DNA from: Dipteris shenzhenensis
Taxonomy: Eukaryota > Polypodiophyta > Polypodiopsida > Gleicheniales
NCBI GenBank assembly: GCA_047967505.1
Contig: CM106541.1
Length of the DNA stretch: 64,000 nucleotides
Strand: one strand, 5' to 3'
Shown here: in pieces, positions 46,061-57,311 of the stretch
Position numbering within the stretch: position 1 is the stretch's first letter
Layout of the letters: each line of letters opens with the position of its first letter
Translations under genes and position numbers: made by a program
Notes under the pieces: generated by a model
Seen by the model: only the letters and a program-made list of their open reading frames with translations
The model's database searches: none
Told to the model about the DNA's origin: nothing

Positions 46061-49000
46061 TGTGACTCAAATGCAATTATATGAACCCATTAGTTGGAAG
46101 TTTATTTTGTTGCGTGATCTTGCAATAGTTAAGTAAGCTTAGTGGACTTTTATCAAAATTCATGTTGTATGCTTCATTTGGCTTTCCAGGAATGCTTACT
46201 ACTTTAAAAATAAGGATACTAATGTTGAAGCTAATCTTATCTCAAGATTTCAAGCTGTACAACAAGGACCATGACCTACAACAAGCATGCTAGAGATTGC
46301 CATTACAAAGATAATCTATAGATCACATTCAAATCAAACTCAGATCGATGCTAAAGCTTGGGATATTTATAGTGACGAAAATTCTCTCTTTATTCTCAGA
46401 TGGAGTAGCTTTTTCTTGCTATACATGATATCACATGCTACCCTGCTAGCTTTTTGCAAACATAAATAGAAAATAGATGCTGCCTTTTGCTTTGATGACT
46501 TGAATATTCCCTCAGGTTGAGGATGAATGTAATAGGTGCTTCGTGTAAAAACCTTTTTATCAAAGTATAATAGAAATACCCAAAAAAAAACAACAAAAAG
46601 GATTTACTAAAAGAGACCTTGGAAAAAGAAGTCATTATGGTGGCAACATTGAAAGCATCCAAGCTCACTCCATAGGGAATATCTAGAATAGGGACTAACA
46701 AATAGGGTGGAGATCTACAAATCCCTCGTTTAATAAAAACATAAAAGATACTTGGACACCAAGACTTACAAAAGTGCTCCTGCCTTTTAGCGGTTGCCTT
46801 AGATCCTAAAGTCTTGTGCTCTCACATGGTGCATAGGGTTTAAATGATATCTTGCCAGATGGCTACCAAGGAGTAAATGATATCCTATTAGATGGCTACC
46901 AGGGTGTCTTTCAAAGGAACCTAATGGCCTCGAATCACCAAACTATAGATGGCAACCCAGATGTTCTTGGCAGTGATGCTAGACATTGTCTACTAAAAAC
47001 TATCCTCTTGAAGGCAAAAGGCATGAGTAGGAAGGAGGCATCATATCCTGTGCCTGTATCTTGAATACCTGCTGGCCTTGGATCCTATATGTTGAAGAGG
47101 TTGGATAAATGGAGACATCACAGGCCCCCTCTATCCACCACGTGGCCATCCCACATCTTCCACATGTTGGCCACAATTTGGAGGGCACCCAAGTAGATCC
47201 ACTATGCTATTAGATTGGGCAATCTCATAGATAATGCAAAATTTTCTCCAAGAGCCTGTCTATGTAGTAGTGGCAACTCCCATCTACCTACATCTTCTCT
47301 AGCCATGTTCTGATGGGGTAGAATCATGCACCACCATCCAAAAGAAATCTGTGGCCTATAGGGCTAGTTGAAAGATGTGACCAAAAAGTGGGATATAACC
47401 TCTAGGGGGGCCTATTGCTCTAGACAATGATGCTCTCTCAAGAGATCTAGGCTATCACCTCCAACTGAAGACATTGACATGTGCAAGTCATGTATGAGAA
47501 AAAGGCACCTTGTCCACCTTGTCCTAGTGCCCTAATCATATAGGCCAAAACCACTCACTCAGATCAGCTCAGATTTTATTGAATCTACCAAGAGGCTAGC
47601 CACCCCATAACCAAAGGCTCCACCATGCCCCTTCCTATCCTACTCAGATAGGGTCAATGGTTGAATCCTTGCCCAAGTGGCCCACTACCATGAACTTTTG
47701 CCACTCGAGGGAGCCCAAAACCTCAGCAGCCCCACGGTCCCCCACTGCCTCAAGCTGAAGAATGTCTTGATTCTCCACTTTGTAATGTCGACACTAGTAA
47801 TAGCCAACGCACTACCACAAAAATTGGATCCTAATAGGCACCCCAGTCCTAAAAAACTATCCACACCAATGATGGAGATCTGAGGCATTATGCAGTCCCT
47901 CCCACCATGCCTCAAAGGTCATCACATCGATGTTCACCATCCGGGTGCCTGTCCCCCTCAAATGAGAGAGTGCCTATCCTCGTGACTTTACCTTTGCAAG
48001 AACTTGTCTCTGAGTCCCTAATGACTAGCTTGTCCTCTATCCCACTAGGCCCAATCAATGTGTCCGCTACCCAACTTGGTCTCCAATCACGGAATGCCAT
48101 ATGAGTGGCTACCCCTCTAACTACTCTAGGCATGTCGGATGGGCTTAAATGAGTCCACCAAACAATTGATCCCAACCCATGAAGACTCCTCATTAGGGGG
48201 GAGCCCTTCCCCATGGGGGAGCCTTTGAAAAGATCCACCTGTTTATAGATTATAGTTCTTAACTAGATAAGAAGGTAGTCCTTCTCAATTTCTTGCTAAG
48301 ATTCTTTCATTATTCCTATCCCCCATGCAAGGCACGAGCATATATATATATAAGATAATTGGTTGATCCAAAGTAAAAGTGTAAAAATTGCCATGCTTAT
48401 GTCTCTCGAGAGGAACTAGCATGGTGAATTGATATAGGCCACGTGTTTTGCATTAGGAATGAATGCCATGGTCTACATGGGAGTTGGACCACACCACTAA
48501 TCCATGTATGCCACTAAGTGCCAGAGGAAAGGAAAACTTGTAGGATGATACCTAAGAAAATAAGAAGAGTCTTGCAATGCAATGTCTCAAGTTAACATGG
48601 AAGGTACTACACAGGAGATCAGACATTGGTGAATTCGAGGGGGCACCTTCTCTTTTGGTCGTGTGCATTGAGTTGATATAGGAGAAGTGTTTTGGCATCA
48701 ATCAATATGCAAGTAAGTCGGTGTGATAAGAGTTAGTTGATGGTGATATATGGTTGTAGAGAGTGGTATTAATGATGTTAGTATTTAGTATCAGTTGCTT
48801 CAAAAGTCATGGGAGATGCTAAGTCCTTTATCTTAGTTGAGTTGGCATGTTTGTCAAAAGTTCTTTTTCTAACAAACCAACAATCCCCGTAGAGTTGTAC
48901 TCTTCTTTAGGTCATAATGTATAGTGCGATTTTGTGTTCTACTTGGTCATTTTTTGCTTTGAGGTTACTCGCAATTTTTGGTTTGCTCTAAAAGAGTATC

Positions 49001-49920
49001 TGATAGAGTTCATCTGTTTACATTCAGTGTCTATTATCTTAGAGACATGAACCAGTAGGCAAGTCCATGTGTGCCACTAGTGACATGTGTCCCAATGTAG
49101 GAACTAGCACAATGGTCAAAATGAGCCATTGGGTTGGTCCATATGTGCCACTGTAAGCTTGGCCTGCACAATGTACAAAACAAGAACGATGACACCTGCA
49201 AGTACATGATTTGGGAGTACTAACTACTGACAAACGGTGACAATTAGTGAAATAATGGGACAAGTCCTTCATAGGACAAGGCCATTGGTGAAATTATGGG
49301 GTGGGTTGAATACGGGTGCCCCCCAATGCTTCCCAATGTGACAATCATTACATCAAGAGAAAACCCCAATGGAGCATGACACAGCCCTTGAATTCCAAAT
49401 TTCACCTGCTAGCATGATGCAACACATCCCCAAAATGGTTTAACGATTGGCTATAGTTGGTTGTCCTTTGAGCTAGTAGGACAAAAGAACTCACACGAAT
49501 TTTCAAAAGATCGAGCAAAACAACATATTCTAGAAGATGGGCAATGGGGGAAAAACAACATATTCTAGAATTGTCACCATTTCTAAGATCAACAATGTGT
49601 TACTCTCTATCTCCTCTCTATTAAGAAGCAAGCAAACTACATAGTATTAGTAAAGGCAATTCGGTGGAGAGTGTAAAAGAAAGTAGAAATTTGGCAACAT
49701 TTATACTAATCCATGTTTTACATCCTTACGTGGAGATCCTTTCAAGAGAGCTTCTTGAAACTCTAGTCATGTCCCGGGGGTTTGATCATTTGCCTTGCTT
49801 GTCCTCAACTGGCAATCATATTGTGGCATATGCTTTTGTGGTTTTAACTTTGAGAAGGACCTCATTAGAGGTCCCTCTTCTCTCTCTCATCGAAGGATTG
49901 ATTGTGTTTTGATAGTTTGA
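46061..49920. other. No recognised gene
   Basis: Short frames only. A small duplication (AGATGGCTACCA(A/G)G) lies at 46858-46903 and a short (AT)n run at 48340-48352. Nothing else could be named. Confidence 0.5.
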
Positions 49921-49924
49921 AGAT

Positions 49925-50110
49925 GTGTCTTCTCAGAAGCTGAATCTACTCTTATGGACAGTAGTTGTCCACCATAAGATGTCCGTCAGAGATAGAGTAG
50001 CAAAGTGGAATCTGAGAATCTCCCCCTTTTGTCTGTTATGCAAATTAAGAAGGAAACGCACATGCACTTATTCTGGGAATGCTATGTCACTTGAGAACTT
50101 TGGTGAATAA
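49925..50110 (+). pseudogene. LINE zf-RVT fragment
   Basis: Encodes KLNLLLWTVVVHHKMSVRDR and ISPFCLLCKLRRKR, typical of the LINE C-terminal zinc-binding region; the later His and Cys are lost by a frameshift. Confidence 0.6.
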
Positions 50111-50875
50111 TCAGCAAGTGGCTTGGGAAGTACTTAGTTTTTATTCAACCAACTTGGAAAAATGCCCTATTGGGGGACAAAGGGAAAATGAATAAACCTA
50201 TGCATGCAGCATGGTAGATTTATATCTAGAGCTTTGATTATGTCCACCACCTGGAAATTCCGGAACAGAATAGTCTTCAACAAAACTGGACTCGTAGAGC
50301 TTTGATGTTAGTACCAGAAATAGCGAGCACATTTAAGTATTTTGCCAAGGGGAAACAAGCTTTGACATAGTTTTCCAAAGTTCTAGAGCTCTTCTTTTTT
50401 GTTAATAGTTTTTTTATTGCAAAGAATAATAATTTGATCTTTGTTAAGAAACGAGACTTGTATTTGGACATTTATGTTGTTTTGTGAAGAAGAGCGTCCT
50501 TATTCATTTGTGAGACAAGAGAACTTTTGAGTAATACATCCAAAGTAGATTGAGAATCATAGCTTGAGTGTCATGATATATGGGGGAGTTACGAGTAACT
50601 TACCAAAAACATCCAATTTGAGATATATGGAGGAGCTTGGAGAACTACAAACATAGTATATGCTGTATTCATACTAGAAGCTATACAGGTGTGACTTCAT
50701 AAAACTAGGTTGAGCTTGCAACCTTTGCGAGTGAGGTCGAAGAAGGCAGAAGCGTTTGTAGTGCTAAGCTTGCCGCCTTTTTACATATGGATAACTTTGA
50801 GGAGAGCGCTCATCTAATTTAATGGAGACTAGTGTGCAAAGGAACGTGTTGAAAGAAAACAAACAAACAAACATG
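50111..50875. other. No recognised gene
   Basis: AT-rich flank downstream of the NLR pseudogene; it may hold its 3' untranslated region. No signal was identified. Confidence 0.4.
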
Positions 50876-53268
50876 TCATGAGTGAGGAGAGTAACGAAGA
50901 TTGAAGAAGACACAAGCTCTTACCACTGCACCACCTTTCCTCCACAGCTTCCGCGCCCAACGATCTGCTCCCTTCAAAAGCTCCACCCGAAGTCCCATTG
51001 TCTCCTCCAGATACCGCACCTCCTCCTGCCTCAGCTGCTCACAATGTCGCACGTCCAAAGACTCCAAACAAGGCAGCTGCTCCAGGCCTCGGGGAAGCTT
51101 TGTGAGACTCGTGCAGCCTCTCAGCGTCACCCGTCGTAACTCTACCAGGTCCACGCAGAGCTCCGAGGGCAGCTCCCGCACACCCCCGCACCATTCAATC
51201 GTCAGCTCCTGCAGCTTTGTTAGCAGCCCGACCTTGGGGTTCACGGACACCAAACGCCTGCATTCTCTCACCCTCAGATGCTCAAGGGCGGAGAGATGCT
51301 GGATCTCCGAAGGCAGCTCTACGAGATCCGCTATGTGCTCTAGTGTGAGCGATGTCAAGCCGGCATGCCAGCGTAAGTCTGGCCTGAACAAGAATGATGA
51401 TGCATTAGCTGCGGCGCAGGAGTTGCTCAGAGAGCAAACGACCAGGTCAGTGCGGCGTGATGGGTTGGGAATCGTTACGCTACTGCCCGCTGATTCCTCA
51501 TCGTCTTCTCCAAGTTCACCCTCGCCTCCAAAATCTGATGCAATCCTCACGTTCGGACAATTCTTCAAGTAAATTATCCCCTGATCATTAATAAGTAGGC
51601 TTTTCAAGCTAGTGCACTTGTGCAACGCCAAGAGCCCCGGATTGTTCCCGACCTGAACCTCTCTCAACTTGTTACAATCTCTGATTATCAATTCGAGATA
51701 CCCGTTGGTATGGCCAGCTAATTGTACAGCTTGCAATCCCTCTAGTCCTTCCAATGTCAAACTCTCCAACTGCCACATCCCCCACAATCCAGGCGGCAAA
51801 TTCCACACGCTCTCGCTGCTGAACCTCTTCAAATGTAACGCCCTCAGAGATGGATTGCTTCCAGCGTTCCCGCCACCACATTCTCCGAATCAGTCGCGTC
51901 CGTCAGGGTCAGCTCTTGCAGACTCGTTGCCCTCCTCAAAGTCGCCCAAACCTTCTCCATCGAATTGCCATTTTCAATCTTCTGCAAGTTTAGCACTAGT
52001 TGCCGCATTTGTAGTACAACCTCTTCGATTTCCGGCAACAACGAAGGCACTGAGCCTAATTCTCTCAGCAGCCCCATCAGTCCGTATTCTGAAGCCAAAC
52101 CTTGCATGTCATGACCATCGCCAAAGCCCTTTAGCTCTGCCCAGCATTGCACCGGAATGCGCGTCACGTTCGTGCACCCACGGATGCCATCCAATCGCAA
52201 GCAACGCACCTCCGGAATTTCCACCAATTGTGTACAGTGCCGCAAGTCCAGCCACTGCAATCCGATCAAGTTTGAGAGGCTCGTGGGCAACCGTGACAGT
52301 TTCCCACAGTGTGACAAGAAGAGGGAGGCCAAGGAGAACATTTCCCCTATGTTTTCGGGCAGTTCTGATAGCATCCCACAAGAATACAAGAACAAGCTTT
52401 CCAATGACTCGAGCTGAACGATCTCCTCAGGCAGGCGACACAAGCCCTCACATCCACCAAGCTCTAATTTATTCAAGGATTTACACTTCCCTAGGGAGCC
52501 TGGCAACTGCTTAAGGCTCTTGCAATATGTCAACCAAAGTGAGCGTAGAGCTACGCATTCCCCGATACTACAAGGCAGCATTTCCAAATTTTCCACATCG
52601 GAAAGGTCCAGGTTTTCTAAGGACCTCAACTTTCCTAACGGCAAATTCTTCAGCTTCTTGCAACCACGCAGACAGAGCTCCCTTATATTCACACATTCCT
52701 CCATGACAGAAGGCAGCATTTCTAAATTTTCCACACCCGTGAGATCCAAACTTTGCAAGGACGTGCACTTTCCTAAAGGCAAATTCTTCAGGTTTCGGCA
52801 ACCTTTAAAAGAAAGCTCCGTAAGAGCTACACATCCTTCCATGCTAGAAGGGAGCGATTCCAGCTTCAACACATCACAAAACTTTAGACTGTCCAAACAA
52901 TTGAGCTCGCTCGTAAGAGGAGCGGATATCATACTCAACCTACTTCCCTCTCTTCCTGACAGCTCTCTTAAGCTTTTGCTTTTCCAAATCACTTCCGGCA
53001 ACTCCGTCAATCGCCGGCAACCCTCCAAAACAACCACCCTCAAATTACCTTCCAGCAGCGAAGGCTCCACCTCGATCAAGCTGGGTGCGTCTTTGACGAC
53101 CAATTCTTGCATCCGTTCGAATCTACCTGGCGTGCATGGGATTTTTTGCAACCGATGGCATCTATGGATGTGCAGGACTTCTAACATGCTTAGATGTTTG
53201 AACGAACTTGGCAGCTCCACCAAGTTGTGGCAATCATGGAGCTGCAACTCTCTTAGATGGGAAGGAAC
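50876..53268 (-). pseudogene. NLR resistance-gene LRR exon
   Basis: The exon begins at 53268 after an acceptor (TTTGCTTTCAG) and encodes about 20 leucine-rich repeats of 23-24 residues with the plant NLR pattern (LHDCHNLVELPSSF; CKSLKQLPGSLGKC; CGMLSELPENIGEM). A frameshift near 51865-51885 separates residues before VVAG from LRALHLKRFSSESVWNLPPG; the frame then runs to a stop at 50876. An acidic linker (GGEGELGEDDEESAG) splits the last LRR block. LRRs of NLRs sense pathogen effectors in the cytoplasm. Exon G+C is higher than in the flanks. The one frameshift could also be a sequencing error, but the upstream exons are clearly broken. Confidence 0.85.
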
Positions 53269-53375
53269 CTGAAAGCAAATTAAACCCAAACCACCATCAT
53301 GAAACGACTATGACGCCTTTTCAGACAACGCGACAATATGTTCCACTTTCCATAACATCACAATCTGATACTTAC

Positions 53376-53747
53376 TTCGAATCGACCGCCAAAGAAGCTC
53401 AGGCTCATAAGGCCCAGGTGTGTGCACTTCTCCATACCGATCAACTCGTCTCTTTCAGAAAGTGATCCAGTTAATTCCAAGTATCGCAACTCTTTTAAGC
53501 TGGGACACGCACCTCGAATGCGCGCACGAAGCACACGTAAATTCTGCATTTTCATCAATTCCTCTGTGCAAACAGCTTTTACTGGATAACCACGTCCAGG
53601 TGTTTTTAGATCCAACCATACGCCCTCAATCTTATGCAATTGCTGCAGGAAACCACCGAGATTGATACCTTTCAAAAATTGTGAGTGAAAAAGCTCCAAA
53701 TTTCTCAAAAGCAAGACCAGGGACGAGGCGCACCTTTTCCTCCTCAA
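53376..53747 (-). pseudogene. NLR exon joining NB-ARC to LRR
   Basis: Encodes KIEGVWLDLKTPGRGYPVKA, then EELMKMQNLRVLRARI and LKELRYLELTG, the usual start of the LRR part. It ends with GGT CGA TTC GAA followed by GTAAGT at 53375, giving a 107-bp phase-0 intron to the main LRR exon. Confidence 0.8.
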
Positions 53748-54300
53748 GATGGTTCACACGCGACTCTTTTGCTATTTGTCGACCTAATTGCACTAGAAGA
53801 CAGTGCATCTTGGCTACTTTCCTTGGTTTCAGATTCCACCGGCTCCAATTGCTCTCCGCCTGGTTGAGAAGGCAGCTGTTGTGGAGGGCGTCTATTTCAC
53901 TGTTGCCAAGAATGGCCCGAACCTTCGTGCGGATCTGAAGACTCCCCGAAATATCCCTCCTACGAAGCGGCTTGGCCAGCGAGGCTCAGACGCCAGAGAA
54001 CCGGCGGTCTAAGACTCCGCCATCGACTACCGTAAGGCGACGGAGCAATTCCATCGTGCCAAGGTTTGGGAGACTTCATGCGAGTGCTCCATAGCTTCTC
54101 TGAGCCCATCCTCAAGCACACCAAAGCACCCAGTCGTTGGGATCACAGGGCCAGATCTGTGATCATAGCCAAGCGGCGGAACGCGAGCACGGAGTCGACG
54201 GAGGTCTCGAGCATCGACGGAAACCCATCGATGGAACCGGACGGGACTTGACGGAAGAGACGAAAAGTGTCATCACGTATTGATGCGAGCTCCATTGTGC
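53690..54300 (-). pseudogene. NLR NB-ARC remnant
   Basis: Pieces in different frames match NB-ARC order: VIPTTGCFGVLEDGLREAME with HEV soon after (RNBS-B region) near 54140-54060, VRAILGNSEIDALHN near 53910, and KMHCLLVQLGRQIAKE near 53810-53765. The last is the MHD motif region, with Cys in place of Asp. No P-loop and no TIR or coiled-coil domain was found; the 5' end is lost. NB-ARC is the nucleotide switch of NLRs. Confidence 0.65.
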
Positions 54301-54479
54301 ATGCCCTCGCTCTTGCGGATGCTCAAGGATCCAGAGAAGGAAAACGACGCTTCAACCCATCCATTCATCATGTGCATGGTGACGGAGAGCTCGCCATAGC
54401 TCTGAGGGTCAAGATCTTCTATATAACCGTAACGTGGAAAGGAAGTCTCAAGCAAGGCGATGGCCCCGGTAGCTAGCCG

Positions 54480-55030
54480 GGCCGTGAGGTATTTGGAGCA
54501 TTAGCGCGCAGGTCTTGGGTTCGATTCCGAGCAGGGAAGATAGGTCACGAGCCGACGAGGGGGCCGACCCCCTTTTGCCAATCAACCGTGCCAATCAACC
54601 GAGCATAAAATATAAACTAGGGGCTCTACTTGGTTACACTAACCGCGACCAGGTCTCGTGGTTAGCCCAATGATAGGCGCTTCGACTGTTGTCTCCAAGG
54701 TTCCGGGTTCGATCCCTGCATGTGGGGTGCGCGTCCATTTTGGGAGCACCCACGTTCGGGTCAGTACATGATATAGGGAAGAAGGCATGCTTGGTTACAC
54801 TAACCAAGTGGTGGCTCAGCGGTTGGCATGACGAGCCCATAGGCAGGTGGTCGCGGGTTCGAGTCCGGGTCTAGCTAAGCAGAAGCGCGCATATATGTTA
54901 TATATAAGTGGGGATCTTTTGTTTCTAATAGCAAAGACCAGCCCACTTGGCTAGCCCGACGAAAAGTTCTGCGCATCGTTACCTTTAAGTCCTGAGTTCA
55001 ATTCCGGTGGGTGGCCTCTCTTTTTAACTT
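54480..55030 (+). repeat. Cluster of four tRNA-like SINE heads
   Basis: Polymerase III B-box-like sequences occur at 54528-54538 (GGTTCGATTCC), 54706-54716 (GGTTCGATCCC), 54856-54866 (GGTTCGAGTCC) and 54995-55005 (AGTTCAATTCC). Each is preceded by an A-box-like stretch, for example TGGTTAGCCCAATG and TGGCTCAGCGGTTGG. CTTGGTTACACTAACC recurs at 54629 and 54787. Distances and lack of cloverleaf pairing argue for tRNA-derived SINEs, not tRNA genes. Confidence 0.6.
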
Positions 55031-55470
55031 TAGAGGCATGGCCAATCCATTTTGGCAGTTTTGCTAATTTAGCCCCAGCTAAATTTAGCTAGTCCCAACT
55101 AGCCAAATAAGGAGTTTTGGGGAGCAGATTTCACAGGTGTCTTCCCGCACTCGTACTGAGTTTCCGAGATAAGCCTCAGGCATTGCTTTTGCCCCACGGA
55201 GGTTCAGCAAGTGTTTTGGGAAGGAGAGGTTCTTCAGAACCGTAGCTCCCGGGAGGAGCTCTGTGCTCTCCTCTTGAGCATCTGAAGGACCCAGGCAGCT
55301 TTGTGAAGGTGAAGGACATTCAGTCAAGTGGACATTCCCATCAGCAAGGTAGTGGCAACTCCACGAGATCAAGTGGATACTTTGGGATCCCGGTAGGGGA
55401 CCAAACCGGGGAGCAAAGGAAAAGAGAAAAAAGTGAAAAAAGTTTAAGGGAAAACTTTGCCCTCGTGACA
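55031..55470. other. Unrecognised spacer between SINEs and tract copy 2
   Basis: Moderate G+C; open on both strands in places, but nothing is recognised. It has no match to the sequence left of tract copy 1, so it marks where the two large copies differ. Confidence 0.4.
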
Positions 55471-56320
55471 CCTTCCCCCCCCTTCTCCCCCGCCCCCTTC
55501 CCCCGACCCCCCCTTCCCCCTGCTGGCGGCCGTGGCCGCCAGCCCCCCCCTTCCCCCTGCTGATGGCCACAACCACCAGCCCCCCCTTCCCCCTCGCCCC
55601 CCTTCCCCCTGCTGGCGGCCGCAGTTGCCAGCCCTCTCGCCCCTTCCCCCCCTCCCCCCTTTCCCCCCCCCGCTAGCCCCCTGCCCCCCTTCCCCCCCTC
55701 CACCCCCCCATCCCTCCCGCCAGGGGGTCTGGAGGTCGTGGCTACCAGCCCCCACCCCCCCTTTCCCCCGCCCCCCTTCCCCCCCTTGCCCCCAACCCCC
55801 CTTCCCCCTTCTCCCCTTTCCCCCTGCTGGCGGCCGTGGCCGCCAGCCCCCCCCTTACCCCCTGCCCTCGTTCCCCCCCTCCCCCCTTCCCCCTGCTGGT
55901 AGCCGCGGCCGCTAGCCCCCCCCTTTCCCCCTTGCCCCCCTTCCCCCCCTCCACGGCTAGCCCCCCCTCCCCACTTCCCCTTGCTGGCGGCCGCGGTCGC
56001 CAGGCCCCCCCCCTTCCTCCCCTCCCCCCTTCCCCCCCCCCCTTTCCTCCCCTACCCCCCTTCCCCCCCTCTAGGGGGGGTGGAGACCGCGCCCCCCCCT
56101 TCCCCTTCCCCTTCCCCCCCTCCAGGGGAGGCTACCCCAGCCCCGCCCCTTCCCCCCCTCCAAGGGAGGCTACCCCAGCCCCGCCCCTTCCCCCCTCGCC
56201 CCCCCTCCCCCCCTTGACCGCAACCCTGCCCCCGCCTCTCCCTCCCCTCCTCCTCCCTTCCCTCCCGCCCCTCCATCCTCTCCTTCTCCTCCCCTCCTGG
56301 CAGGAACCTTTCTCTCTCTA
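55471..56320. repeat. C-rich tract with GC palindromes, copy 2
   Basis: About 850 bp of the same kind as 17356-19850, corresponding to its right end. Palindromes with GCTGGCGGCCG arms lie at about 55519, 55557, 55608, 55826, 55890 and 55980. It holds the same CCCTCCAGGGG boundary motifs near 56120 and 56157. No peptidase exon is found to its left. Confidence 0.9.
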
Positions 56321-56502
56321 GTTCTTCTCTCTTTAAAATTTTTTTAAAAAATCTAGATAAAGAATTAATCAAAAAAATTTGCAAGTACCTGGAAAAAGTT
56401 TGTAAGTTTGCTCTTTCTTGCTCTTCCTTCCTTGCTTTCTTGATCGTCCTTGCTTTCTTGCTTCAATGAATGAAATGAGGGGAGAATGAATGAAGAAGGA
56501 AG

Positions 56503-56620
56503 ACTATATATAAGAAAAATTAGATTTTCCTCCTCCTCTCCTATTGGCTTTCCATTCCTCCCCTCTCTCCTATTGGCTTTTCATTTATCCCCTCTCCCAT
56601 TACTCCCCCTCTCCCATTGG
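56503..56620 (-). promoter_or_regulatory. Promoter-like TATA plus CCAAT boxes, copy 2
   Basis: TATA at about 56503-56514 and CCAAT boxes (ATTGG on plus) near 56543, 56572 and 56615, in the same spacing as copy 1. Confidence 0.45.
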
Positions 56621-57311
56621 ACCCCCATCCCTCATCCCAATCTTCCATTAGCCCTCCCCCCATCCATTTCTTCTTCCTCCCCCATTGCCACCACTCCCAT
56701 CCCACATTTCCACCACGTCCCATACTCCTCCCATTTCCCAAAATCCCATATTTCCCCATCTCACCCTCCTCTTTTTCATCCCCTATTAACTCCCCTCACT
56801 CATTTCACTCCCTTATTATCCTACTCCCCTATTACCTTCCCCTCTCCCATTCCATTCTTCCCTCCCACTCTCACTTCCACTTCCCATTACTCACTTGCCA
56901 TTTGAAAACTATTAATATATTATTATACTATTTTTTATACTTATTATCATACACCCCTATTACTTCCCTCTCCCATTCCACTCCTCCCTCCTCACTCCCA
57001 CTTCCACTTCCCATTACTCACTTGCTATACACATTTGCAAACTATTAATATATTATTATATGATTTTTTATACTATTTGCAAACTTACATGTGGGCAAAA
57101 TCACAGGTGTCAAAGCGATCCTATTGTGGTCATACAACAACTGTGCTTTTATTCAAGGGCGTATTTATCTTCATCAACAAGCTTATTTACTCAAGGTATG
57201 AAGTGCATAATTTGTGCACTAGGTGTTTACTTTGTTGTATCAAAATTGTTTGCCACACACACACACATATACACATACCGAGAATTTTCTAATATTATCG
57301 CATCTACATTT
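56621..57311. repeat. Pyrimidine-rich segment, copy 2
   Basis: Nearly identical to 20156-20844, including the internal duplication and the (CA)n run at 57255-57268. Confidence 0.8.

Noticed and set aside
54480-55030. Functional tRNA genes
   Set aside because: Only A- and B-box-like sequences; acceptor stem and anticodon arm pairing were not found.
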